From Gnetum montanum (lineage: Eukaryota; Streptophyta; Gnetopsida; Gnetales; Gnetaceae): 64,000 nt of DNA. The DNA lies in NCBI GenBank assembly GCA_015680685.1, contig MNCI01015796.1:468034-532033 (forward strand), written 5' to 3'. Within the stretch, counting starts at the first letter, position 1, and the number at the start of each line of letters is the position of its first letter. Below, piece after piece: positions 36,296-47,086 of the stretch. The position numbers were made by a program, and so were the translations under genes. The notes beneath the pieces were generated by a model. It did no database searches and had not been told where the DNA came from. It worked only from the letters and a program-made list of their open reading frames with translations.

Positions 36296-38570
36296 TTTGG
36301 TACTAATATGAGGTAGAGGAGTTCTATCTCAATCTTGTAGCTAACAGTGCCATGTCATTTTTGGGTGAAGGTTTTGTGCCCATTTCAACATGGATGATTG
36401 CAAACTAACAGGATTCCCTAATGAGATAGCTAATAATTAACAACTATGAACCTAGAAGAATAAGCCCAAGCTTAGGATGAAGATCCTTCCTGAGGTCTTT
36501 GACGTGGACAAGATGAATGTAAAGATGTTCAACTTTCTTTGGTCTAGAATTTCATGTACAAGATCATCACATAAAATTTCTTGCTCGTCAAAAGACCATA
36601 GGGTATCTCTACTCAATGGATTGAAATTATGATGATAATGAGATGGAAGTGTTCCATTAACATCCATTATTTTTTCTACAAGTTCTTGATTCAAAACGTT
36701 GAATATGTGGCTTGTAACAAGAGGGATATTTATGTCTTTCTAGGATTAATAAAAAAACTCTATGAACTAGTAAGCATACTCAACCATGTGGGAATGCATC
36801 CTACCTTTATAGGAATGGTGGAATAGGAGAATTTCATAGTGGTGGCCTCAAGATAACATCCTAAGGTCATCAAGGTAGTGGCTGATTTGGAAGATAAGAT
36901 ACCTTTCATAGAAACATTATGCATCCAACTATCAAACCAACTCTGCATTCACCCAACAAGAGCATCCTCTATACCTCAAGCCTTGTAACATATGTAGGTG
37001 TGATGGCCTAGGAAATAAATCTCTTAAACACCTAGTTTCAACATTAAGAAAAGCTAGGAACCTCTTTGTAATGTTGATTTTTGGCCTATAATGCACATTA
37101 TAGGTGAGGGCTAAGTTGTTACAATTCATATTAAGAAAGCATAGAGGATCTTGATAGCAGTTTTCTAAACATGATAAAATTATTATAGATGGAGAAGCTA
37201 TAAGAGAGGACCTCTTTGTATTTCCTCCTCCATTAAAGATCGATCCACCCATGATCCATCATGATGCCCCTATTCATTCTCACACTCATGTTCCATCAAG
37301 GAGTGTTTCCTCATTGCATAGGTTAAGGTATAACATGCACGATGTCCAACATGTGATAGAAGTCCTTCAGGTATCCATTGATTAATATAGAAATAGCCAC
37401 TAGATAGAAGAGGATTAGAAAGTTAATTTAGGCACTAAGATTCTACTAAGAAACATTAATAACATGATGAAAATAAAACTTGTCAAAGTATAGGTAAAAT
37501 TAAAAATTACTCATGTTGGTAGAACCTTCTATCTAAGGGAGTTGTGTAGGAGCTAGGCAAAGATATGGCAGTTGCAAGAGTAATTAAAAACTCTCACACT
37601 GTTAGTTCTCGTACCTTTCATAGTCATACCTAAGGTGTAGATTGAGTGCCTACAATTAGAATTATTTAAGGTACAATACATGGAGGAAGAACCTCTATTT
37701 AGAAAAGATGGTTTAAAGAGGAAAATTTGGATGTTAAAGCATTAGTTCCAAAAATGGGAGAAAAGGACAAAGAAAAATAGGTACTTTCCCTTTCCTAGTA
37801 GGTAGGAATACTTAAGGATAAGAGTTAGATCATGGCCCAATTTTGGGATAAGTACCTTTGTACAGAAAAGAAGAATTGGAACTTGCAGTAGAAGTTGGCA
37901 AGAAAGACATCTAGAAAAGCTAATGAGCTTAGAAAAATCCATCCAATCAAGTAGATAACCTAGGATGTCAATGTGCATAGATTGCATAAACTCATAGCTT
38001 CGATAAATGAATGTGTAATGGGAGAAATATTTAAGATGAAGGAAAATTTTAATACCTTGCATGTCAAACTCTAATAGATTATTGCAAGTGAATCAATCAT
38101 ACAAAAAAATTAACCTCTTAAAAAACATGTACATTTTTCTTCATGAAGCTATAATCACAATTCTTGAGAGGAGACTCAACGAGGTAGAAGAACATGTGTA
38201 AATGAAGTAGTCAAGATATTTACATGTGTTTTAAACTTTTGCAATTAGACTACATGATGAGTTGGAAGAAATACTTCATTAAGTGGTGGTTGATTTTGAG
38301 GTTGTTGAACTTGAGCTCTCTTTGACAAGGAGGAATCATGAGCAGTTCCAAGAAAATGCAAAGGAACAGAGATAAGAACTACTACGAGAGCAAGGATTTA
38401 TGCATGAGAAAAAATAGTAGCTCTAAGCTAGGGTGATAGACCTTGAAATGCAATTGTAGAGATTCCACATGTTTTCAACTAGAACTTTCAACTTCTTCCT
38501 CTACCAAGAAGGCATGTTAGAGAAATTCTATTCTTAGCCACCACCTCCTAGCACTTCTCAATAAGATGGA
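36296..38570 (+). pseudogene. Element F accessory-ORF relic
   Basis: The plus strand at 36303-36400 reads E-V-E-E-F-Y-L-N-L-V-A-N, a block like the start of the 'putative plant transposon protein' N-terminal domain found next to gypsy elements. The middle is too broken to follow. From about 38230 to 38470 it is Glu/Gln/Leu-rich coiled coil (E-V-V-E-L-E-L-S-L and on), and it ends near 38560 with P-P-P-P-S-T-S, similar to the Pro-rich end of the C ORF. Domain order and position agree with the accessory ORFs of B and C. Highly decayed. Confidence 0.45.
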
Positions 38571-38822
38571 CTATGTTGTAATATAGTCATGTTCTATATT
38601 TTGTATAACTATAATTTCTCTACATATTCTAGTCCCTATTTTATGTCTTAGGTGTTAAATCTATGGGATGAGCTTAACTCAACTATAAAGGAATGATGAG
38701 TCATCTAGTGGCATTTTGTAAGTCCATTGTAAGCCATAAAATTAAGCAATATTTCATGCACCCTATGTTTATAGTTCAAGTGTGTGGGGTTAAGGTTTAT
38801 AGCTCTTAGGTTCATATCCTTT
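38571..38822. other. Noncoding DNA before the F-type LTR
   Basis: No gene. The bases just before the LTR are pyrimidine-rich (CCTTTCCTCT), not a polypurine tract, which counts against the following LTR being the 3' LTR of F. Confidence 0.4.
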
Positions 38823-38827
38823 CCTCT

Positions 38828-39658
38828 TGTATTACACTTCTAGGTTATGTGCATGTTCTAGATTTTGTAGGATGTTTTTAGTTTCATTTTGGTATCTTGA
38901 GGCTCTTTCAACATGTTCCCAAGTGTTCTAACTTTCATCTAGAACTAGTGGCTAGAAGTCTAGTTTTGGGATGTGTGTTGACTATCCTACATTAGTGTAC
39001 CCCCTGCATTAGTGTAATGACATTGACGCAATTCTTACTAGGCTTAGTTCAATTCACTTTGCCTACATTATAACCTGAGTTTACCTTGGCTACATTGACA
39101 AATCTCTATTAACACTTCAGTGCTAGCAAACCTCTACTGTTATCTCACAAACATAATAAGTACCTAAGATAAGCTCTCACACATGTAATTCATAGATTTG
39201 ACATTTTATTGGGGCTTTTGGGGTCTAGTTTGTATGAAAATATCTTCCTTCCTTGGGTAAGTTGATTTCTTTTCTATTTTATATGTGTGTTACTTTTACA
39301 AGTGCAACTAGACCCTATCAAAGCACTACCTTGCTTACGTAGTTTGAAACCATTTGGTTAATGTAGAGTCAAATGTTTATATAGTGAATAAAGCTCATAG
39401 TTTTTCCTTTGTTATGTACTTGTTGATGTCTTAATTATTAAAACATTAAAAACATGCATTCCATTTCTGTTCCATTAAGCTATAATGATTTGTCCTTATT
39501 TAAGGAGATCACAACTATATGGCATGGTGTTGGGCCATCAAGGTTGTGACTAAGTCATTTATTATTTTTTATGTATGGTGTTATACCTATCCCATAAGAG
39601 GTTGTGATACATGTGAAAAATTGTGAGCATTATGTCTGTTCCCATGAGGAATTACAAT
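38828..39658 (+). repeat. F-type LTR, left part (split by element C)
   Basis: Homologous to 15188 onward in the F 5' LTR, starting TGTATTACACTTCTAGG. It breaks at the C insertion and resumes at 48000/48005. CCTCT precedes it. Confidence 0.75.
39654..39658. repeat. Target-site duplication of element C, left copy (ACAAT)
   Basis: ACAAT directly precedes the C 5' LTR and is repeated at 48000-48004. Confidence 0.9.
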
Positions 39659-40498
39659 TGATGAGACACGATTCGCATAGGCCGCAATATCGTGTACGCA
39701 ATATCGCATCTTCCCTACAATATCGCGTACACAATATCGTAGTCCGCCACAATGTCTATAAATAAGAGGCAGCATTCCCTTGTTGAGGGATCCCAGTTTT
39801 AGAGTAGTGAAGCTCTGGCAGTTTGATCCCTCCAGAGTTAGATTCTTTTCCCGTGTCTGCCTACAGTGTGGTGAATGTAATTTTATGGTGTCTTTATTCG
39901 AGTGTGCCGTACTTGGACATGCACATGACCGACAATAAAGATCGAGATTACTTCATCAATGCAACATTCACTTTGTTATTTATTTTTTGTTATTTATTGA
40001 ATGTTATTTACTTTTTTCTCTCTCTCACCCTTAAACTCCTAGAACGCGGAACGAGTATGACTTGATTACGAGCATTTAAGTGTGACTGCTTGGTAGCCCA
40101 GTGGTGTAGCTAGGATCTACGCTTGGTAACCCAGTGGCATATTTGGGATCTACACTTGGTAATCCCAGTGGCGTACCTAGGATCTATGCTTGGTAGTCCC
40201 AGTGGTATTCATGTGCAAAGTCCAAGATGTGTCCAGTTGATCAAGGAATCAGTTGCTCGTTGCACTTAGGCTAGATTAGATTCTCTTACCCTTTTCCTCC
40301 TAACTTAGCTTAGTTAAATATTATTTTCCACTACCTTCAGGAGTAGCGTTAGAATTAGGAACACATCATACACCTCATCTGGACTAAACCATATGTGACA
40401 AATGCAATACTAGTCTAGGTGGGAAGATAGCGAACTACAACCTAAGGCTAACTATCTAGATACCACAACTAGTTCATCTACGGAGTTCAACCGGATCA
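39659..40498 (+). repeat. Element C 5' LTR, last ~56 bp missing
   Basis: Starts TGATGAGACACGATTCG, with decayed CGATATCG palindromes, TATAAATA at 39757-39764 and AATAAA further on. It stops at the N at 40499, about 56 bases before the LTR end as judged from the 3' copy. Confidence 0.9.
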
Positions 40499-40499
40499 N
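40499..40499. other. Ambiguous base marking a missing segment
   Basis: The sequence jumps from inside the 5' LTR to codon ~30 of gag. Compared with element E about 280 bp are absent: the LTR end, the primer site, the leader and the gag start. The N suggests an assembly join, not a biological deletion. Confidence 0.7.
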
Positions 40500-40500
40500 G

Positions 40501-42397
40501 ATTGGAGTATACAACCTGAAGTGGGAGTTTCTTATAAGAATGAACAAAAACAACGTCATCATAATATACGAAAGCCTAATTACCCAATGACGATGAACCC
40601 CCACTGGCCACTACAAGATTAATACAAATACAAGAGGCTATTCGAATCTCACGTAGGCATTATAAAGAGAGTCATCTACACAGGCTCAATTTAAACAACT
40701 TTCCCAAATTTTCAGGAGGCTATGACTTAGATCCACATCAACATTTATTAGCCTTCTATGATGCCTGCACATGGAATAACGTTGATAACAGTTGGAAAAA
40801 ACTTAAGCTCTTTCCTATGACACTCGTTGACCAAGCTAAAGTATGGTATAGATTGTTAAAACCAAATTCAATACGACGTTGGTCAACAATGGTAGAGGTC
40901 TTTAATGAAAAATATCAAACCTACGCAAGAGTGTCAACCTTGAGGAAACAAATCCAAGGATGAAAACAAGCGAAACATGAACCCTTGAACATGGCCTTAG
41001 AAAGATATTATGCACTATTAAACAACTGTGTAGGCCATGGGTTTTCCAAGGAAAGGCTAATGTACCATATCATCGATGGGCTACTTAATGAAACAAGAGA
41101 GACCTTAGGAACGTATGCCCAAGGTCAACTATATGGCCTATGAACCCATCAAATCCAAGAGCTTATTAAGCGAGTAGCAAAATAAGAAGGAGAATTTGCT
41201 ACATGGGAGAGTGTTGAAAAACATCAACAGGACCAAAATTTTAACTCAACAAAGGTCCATGATCATAACAAGGAGAAATCAACAATTCTCAAGGTGGAAA
41301 CATCATCTTTGCCAATACAACAATCGTTAGAAGAAGCCAAGGCAAAGATCAATAAAATGTTGGAATGGATGAATCAAAAGTGTGGAGAATATATCAACAC
41401 CATTGGAGATAAAGTTTTGACAACCCAAGAAGCAAGACAAAACAATAGACATTCGGAGAAAAAGAATGAAGGGAATAAGCGCTCAACTGTCAATTCTACG
41501 TATGAATGCAACATATGCCTGTATGATCACCCCAAAGGCCAATGCCCAATCTTGTTACATCTACATGAGCATTGGGGAAACACGTTACATCCAAAGTTCG
41601 TACAGAGATACTATGTTCGATCACAGTGGCAACAATCCCAGTTTTGGGGGAATCCACCCTTAGACTGGAGGCACCCTCCATATTTTCCAAATCCAAATTC
41701 TTATCATGTTCAACACCCTATTTCTTCAACTGGGCCAACATACTCTATCTCACCACAATACCATTCTCCACAATACTATCAACCCATACCTCCAACACAA
41801 CCACCACCTTGTGCACCTTACATCCCTCCTAACTTTCAACATTCTTATCCTTTCCCTCCTTCCACAATGCCACCAATTGTTCCTAAGGTGTTTGTACCAC
41901 CGCAACCCACGAACAACACTTGTGCTACTGCTACTAACAGCAATGAAAAGCCTCCTCAACATCAAAGGTGTCCTTTCTTTAAACACTGTCGTAGGAAGGG
42001 ACAACATAATTCTGATGCCACTGCACCTTCCAACCTAGCACAAGTCCAACAATGTGGTGCACACTTACCTTTGAATCCAATGCCTCATGTAACTTCATCA
42101 GGGCCACCAACTTACACTCCAACAACCACAAGGCCTAATGAACACAACCATGGGAGGCATCAGTCCAATCCTTGCATACCATCTAACGGTCCTAAACATC
42201 ATAGTGGTTCAACTCGTTATCCGAGAACTACATCGTATGAAGTGTCCCACTGTGTTTATTATAAAGTGTGTGAAATCCAAGGTGATCAGTATCGACCAGC
42301 TTCAATATTTTCAATATGCAAGGATCCTCATTTTCCATTTATTAATCCTTGCCATACTCAACTGTTTAGTTATGGGGGATATCCCCCATTTCAATGA
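40501..42397 (+). pseudogene. gag: Element C gag, start missing
   Basis: Gag of the C/D/E type, distinct from that of A and B. The first ~30 codons are lost at the N. The core (K-L-K-L-F-P-M-T...K-Y-Q-T-Y-A-R-V...L-D... L-N-N-C) lies at 40795-41130. From 41294 there are 367 codons without a stop, with coiled helix, zinc knuckle C-N-I-C-L-Y-D-H-P-K-G-Q-C (41507-41545) and a long Pro/Gln/His-rich tail ending Y-P-P-F-Q at 42397. A 1-base deletion near 40575 shifts the frame and a few stops interrupt the core. There is no protease after it. Confidence 0.88.
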
Positions 42398-43570
42398 CAA
42401 GCAGGATTAATAAAAAAAATTTCATTTTCTTTAATTCTTCAACTTTTTGTTTTATCTTTTTGTGTGTTTGTATTTTCATGTTTGTGTGAGTAATCTCATC
42501 TACAAATAAAACACTCATGTGGATTGTTGGTTGAGATGTGTTCTGTGTTATTAAGTCATGAGTGATCAATTATTTGAAACAGTGAGCCCACTACATCCAC
42601 TCATCCACTCTATAAATAAAGAGGTTTTGTTCAAGGGTACAGTGATATTCTTGAAATTTCTAAAACTTAAAATTAATTTTGTGTTCATTGTACCCAAAAT
42701 GAAGAAGGATGAACCAAGAGGGAATGATTAGGGTGTGACATCAAGGGGACTTGTGGATTCTCTTTGGTGTCATTTGTGGGTGTTATNCAGAAAAGAAAAA
42801 GAAGTGCCATAAAACAAAAATCACTCCTCCCTTGTACTAAACGCCAAGTGATCGTACGCCTTGTTGCTATGGTACTTTTATAGTTTTTCACCATGGGATG
42901 AAACAATGCGATGTCACTGTTTAGACGGATGGACTTGGTCCTGATCTTGGAATGATGGGTTAATGACACGTTAATCATGCTTTTAATGTAGGATTCATTG
43001 TGCCTTAGGTCAGTCACCTCATGTCCCAATCTCTACGATCCTTTTCTACATTTCGTCTCATCTCACTGTTCGTGTAATTGTAGCTCATGACCCATGTAGC
43101 ATAGAATTTTCATCTCATTCCGGTGATATTTACATGTGTGTGTTTTGTGGAGTTAGTGCAAATTACATTTAACCCTTCTAGTGCCCACAGACACTTTAAG
43201 TGTGATTACACAAGGGCATAATAGGTTGAAACCTACTTTGGGGAGGATCCACTTGTGTAATTTTGTTGTAATCTTCATTAATTCTCTAGCTAGAACACAC
43301 AATTTCTTACCCTCAGCTTAATTTTCATAATTTTCTTTCCCTATTATTATCCCTCCAAATTTTAACGTTCCAATGTATCATTACATTCCCTTTTCTTCAT
43401 AACTGCCAAATTTTTAATTGCAAACATTCACCTCATTATCATTCAGAGTGCCTCTCAAATCAATGTAATTACCCCTGAATATATTAATCCTTGTCCATGT
43501 CCTCGTTTTACACCTATAATTTCAAGAAAATCATAAAAAAATTTGGTATTTTGCAGGTGTCCCACATCAC
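42398..43570 (+). other. Element C noncoding region after gag
   Basis: Begins with GTTATGGGGGATATCCCCC at the gag end (second polypurine-like motif). It shares blocks with the same region of D: 'agggtgtgacatcaagggga' at about 42730, and 'catttaacccttctag' at 43168. A second N at 42787 may hide a short missing stretch. No supported gene. Confidence 0.6.
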
Positions 43571-43578
43571 TGGGAACA

Positions 43579-43668
43579 AGATATCATGTACGCGATATCA
43601 CGTCCCACGTGATATCGCGTACGCGATGTACCGTACACGATATTGCGTCCTATTTAGCTATAAATAGG
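43579..43668 (+). promoter_or_regulatory. Internal promoter-like module of element C
   Basis: Several GATATC palindromes (for example GATATCGCGTACGCGAT at 43611-43627) are followed at once by TATAAATAG at 43659-43667. The arrangement copies the U3 of the element's own LTR, where the same palindromes lie upstream of TATAAATA. The accessory ORF begins 472 bp further on. The region from the TATA box onward aligns with the matching place in element B. Promoter function is inferred from arrangement and conservation. Confidence 0.6.
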
Positions 43669-43914
43669 GACCCCCGCCGCAACACTTAGCATCATTTTGT
43701 CATTTACACGGGGAAGGGGGGGAATTTTTGAAATTTTTCTCTATGACTTGCGATTGCGTGACCCTTGCTTTTTCACTTATATTTCGTGCACTAGTTCTCC
43801 GATTTTAGTTCCATTTGAACCCGGAGCGTTCAATTTAGTCATGGAGGAGGGACACTTACCGAAAAGTTCCTAACTTTTTTGAAATTTGTCATCGCCCAAA
43901 GGACATCAATTAGG

Positions 43915-44131
43915 GTAATTAATACTAACACTTAGAAAACTTGTGCCAAAAATCATATGACCTTAAGTATACAGGGAGATTAAAATGAAATCCACCTAAG
44001 TCATAGGGCCCATTATTATAATTTTTGGGCACAATCACATGATAACATAAGATCTTTAATTCAAGGAATGTAGTAAGGTATAACTTAACTTTGAAAATAG
44101 CCTTACTAACGTTTGGCCCGTGTGATTGCAG
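43915..44131 (+). other. Candidate intron before the accessory ORF
   Basis: A strong 3' splice-site pattern ends at 44131: TACTAAC branch-point-like at 44104-44110, then TGTGATTGCAG and ATG. A possible 5' site is AGG|GTAATT at 43914/43915. The acceptor is also present in element D; the donor is only a guess, and a donor in the 5' leader of the genomic RNA is equally possible. Confidence 0.4.
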
Positions 44132-46915
44132 ATGGCCCTGAAACATGCTCAGCGAGAGGGTCCTTCTCAAGCTGAAGCGAAACAACCTCGATGAGGTGGA
44201 AGACGAGTCCTTGCCGGACAACATGCAGAACAGGAGGTGCAATCATTTAGCATCCATCAAGAAGAACCTCCTACAGGATGATTCGAACAAGCAGAAAGAG
44301 GAGTTGCTGCTACGCCTAAACTGGGACAACAACTCACGTTGCCCCCGGAATGTGTTCAGGCTATCCATACGAAGTCCACAATTGCTGCGGTGATCATGGA
44401 GCTTAACTTCAAATCTTTTGCAGAGTTCGCTCCTGAGGCTGTTAGGGATCACCTTAAAGGGTCTCCCTTATGGCCTGTCCTCTCTGAGTGCGGTGCCTGG
44501 TACTTAGGTGAAACATACCTGTTCTGGCACAATAAGGAGCAAGGCACCACGGTTAACATTTGTGGTGTGACAGTTGGCTTTTCTACATAGGCAATTTTGG
44601 AAGTGTTAAACCTTCCAAATTTAGGCCCCCATGTTGCTCGGTTATCTACCTGATCAGACCCTGATGTGCAAAAATATTGGTTAGATAAGGCTTATGGCAG
44701 AGATAAAGCTTTTGGTGAGCTGACGATGGAAGAGCAGGTTTATTTTAAAATTGGAACCTATCACCTCTTCCCCACAAAAGGTTTGAAAAGAATATCAACG
44801 TATGCGGCAAGGGTATGTGCAGTGTTGATGGGAAAGGTTAATGCCAACCTTCCCCATCTATATTTGATAGAGATCCTAAGGCGATTCAAAGAATGGAAGT
44901 CAAGGAAGATGGCACTGCCTTTTCCCTACCTTATCAGAAAACTGTGTCAACAGGTTGGTATTCGGGGATACACAAATGATGTCCTCCGAAAGGTCTAGAA
45001 TGCTTCTTATGCTGAATTATTAAAGGTGCCAGCTCCAAGAAAGAGCATTGGCGAAGAGCTAGGACCAGATGATGAAGAAGAACAGATGATTGAATCACCT
45101 GCAACTCAACTTGCAGGACCCAGTCAACCTCTAGCCACAGGTCCCAGCCAACAACAAGAAGCAAGACCTAGCATAGACCAGGATCAGCCACTGCCACCGC
45201 AAGACTACAAACTGTCGATGAGCCATCTTAGGGCCATCGCCAAGACGATTAGTTGGGGAAGTCGTGATGACGCAAATCTCTTCCATGTCATCAATGATGC
45301 TGACCAACCTACTATTTCATTATATCACACAAGGGGTGAGTTATCCATTCAAACAGGAGGAGGGGAAAGTAGATGGTCACAAAAAATCTCAGGAAATGCA
45401 GCATCTTTTCAAGTGTAGTTAGAGACTGGTGAAGGGGCCACTGTCGTGGTCATACAACACTAGGATGCTGCGGGAGCTGCTAAAGCTGACCACATTAAAG
45501 AATCTTTCAATGTACCTGTTTTGCCACCAGTAGATCTTTCAGGAGCATGGGATGCTCAAACTCTTACCAGAACCTCAATGACTCCTGTGGAACATGAGGA
45601 TGCACTAGACAGATTGCTTCAAATAGGACAAGTTTTGACATCTTTGTTTGACATCCCCCAGGATGTAACAGTAATTCAATTAGACCTTGTTTCCACAAAG
45701 GGGAAGTCAGTCATATCCGAGGTAAGGGCAGAGCATGCTGAAGCTGAAGTCCAAAAATTACAAGAGCAGCTCGTAGCCTTACAAGCAGCATAGCGAGATC
45801 CTTTGCAATTTGTTCCCGCAGAATAGCTAGATAGCTTTAGAACCGAGCAATTAACAAAGTTAATTGTAGAAAATAAGAAGGTGGTAGGAGAAAAGGAGAC
45901 GGCCACTTAGGATGTCTCCACAACTCAAGCGCAAACTCATGCACATCTTAAGGCACTCAGGGCCTTAGAAGAAGAGAACAAGCAGTTGGTTGCTGATAAC
46001 CTTCGGTTGACATCTGTGGAGAAACAAAAGAATGTTCTCGATTAACACTTTCATCAATTACGAGAACAATTCATTCGGGTCAACCGAGATGTAAGCTGTT
46101 TAGCCAGAGAAAATTGAACCCTCTCAATGGAGGAGGTACACGCTATTCGCCAGAAATCAGCCATCGAGATAAGTGCGTGGCAAAATGAGGCTAAATGACA
46201 CGAGAAGCTGAAGGAGCACTTCCATCATCATGTGGGGATGTACAAACAAATCCTAGAGAAGGAGATCCATATGGCCAAGGCCTAAATCAATAACATCAGT
46301 GCTCAGCACACTAATTGGAGGGCCATATTGGACACTTACACCTTCGCCCACCAAGCGGAAATTAAGAATCGGGACCTGCAGATCCAAGACTTGACAGAGT
46401 ACATGGAGTTGGAAAATCTCAGATATGCCAACCTAGCCATGTTAATAGCAAGACGCCCAATGTCAGAGCTCGAGCAGTAGGTAGCTTCCACCCATATCAA
46501 ATACGAAGTAGAATTTGCAGAGTGAAAGAAGTTGGCTGAGAAACTAGATGTCGCAAATTCTGAACTTGCGGTGGTAAAAGAAAGCTACCAGGGATAAAAA
46601 GATATGGCAACCAACTTGGCTTGATGGCTAATAGAGCTTCACAAATACAAAGACAAAGCTAGAGCCTACGAAGAGGAATGACGGGTGTTCGCAACATGGT
46701 ACGTCAAAGCTAATCAGATGTTCCCACAACTATCCTGTCTGTGGGAGGTGCTAACTCCATCAAACATTAGAACATTAGCATGGACGGCACAAGATCCTTG
46801 GACCGAAGAGGAGAAGCTCCAGGCCATTCTTCAACATTGTCAACCTTCCAAGCTTAGAGCAAGTAACAAAGGGAAAGCACCCATGGAGGAGCCACCACCA
46901 CCAGGAACTACATGA
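44132..46915 (+). pseudogene. Element C accessory ORF: 928-codon frame, coiled-coil protein
   Basis: One frame runs from ATG at 44132 (M-A-L-K-H-A-Q) to TGA at 46915 with 19 internal stops but no frameshift. Residues ~1-65 are Gln/Glu-rich. Residues ~70-310 are a globular domain (W-Y-L-G-E-T-Y-L-F-W-H, I-x-T-Y-H-L-F-P-T-K-G-L, L-P-F-P-Y-L-I-R-K-L-C) resembling the 'putative plant transposon protein' domain. Residues ~300-360 are Pro/Gln-rich. Residues ~530-840 are a long coiled coil. The tail ends P-P-P-P-G-T-T. No signal peptide or membrane segment is visible, so 'envelope' is not supported. It follows the internal TATA module and a splice-acceptor-like site, and the polypurine tract lies about 160 bp after it. 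Homologues are in B and D. Role unknown. Confidence 0.8.
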
Positions 46916-47073
46916 GTTCCACATTTTTGTAGTTGTAGTATTTTTTCTCCGTGTTGTGGCTTCCCACACTGCGGCATTAGTCCATTTCTTTTTCCAGTTA
47001 ATAATTCCATACCTATCCATTATGTAATCACTGAAGCTTGTTCTCCTTGTAACTTAAGAACAAGTTTTTATTT

Positions 47074-47086
47074 AGTCATGGGAGTA
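47074..47086 (+). promoter_or_regulatory. Element C polypurine tract
   Basis: AGTCATGGGAGTA abuts the 3' LTR. Same position and form as in A, B and D. Confidence 0.75.

Noticed and set aside
41706-42038. 110-codon plus-strand and 85-codon minus-strand frames inside C gag
   Set aside because: Shadows of the Pro-rich Gag tail read in the frame 41294-42397.
44132-46915. Accessory ORF as a retroviral-type envelope gene
   Set aside because: Position fits, but no signal peptide, hydrophobic membrane segment or glycoprotein-like Cys pattern is visible; coiled coil dominates.
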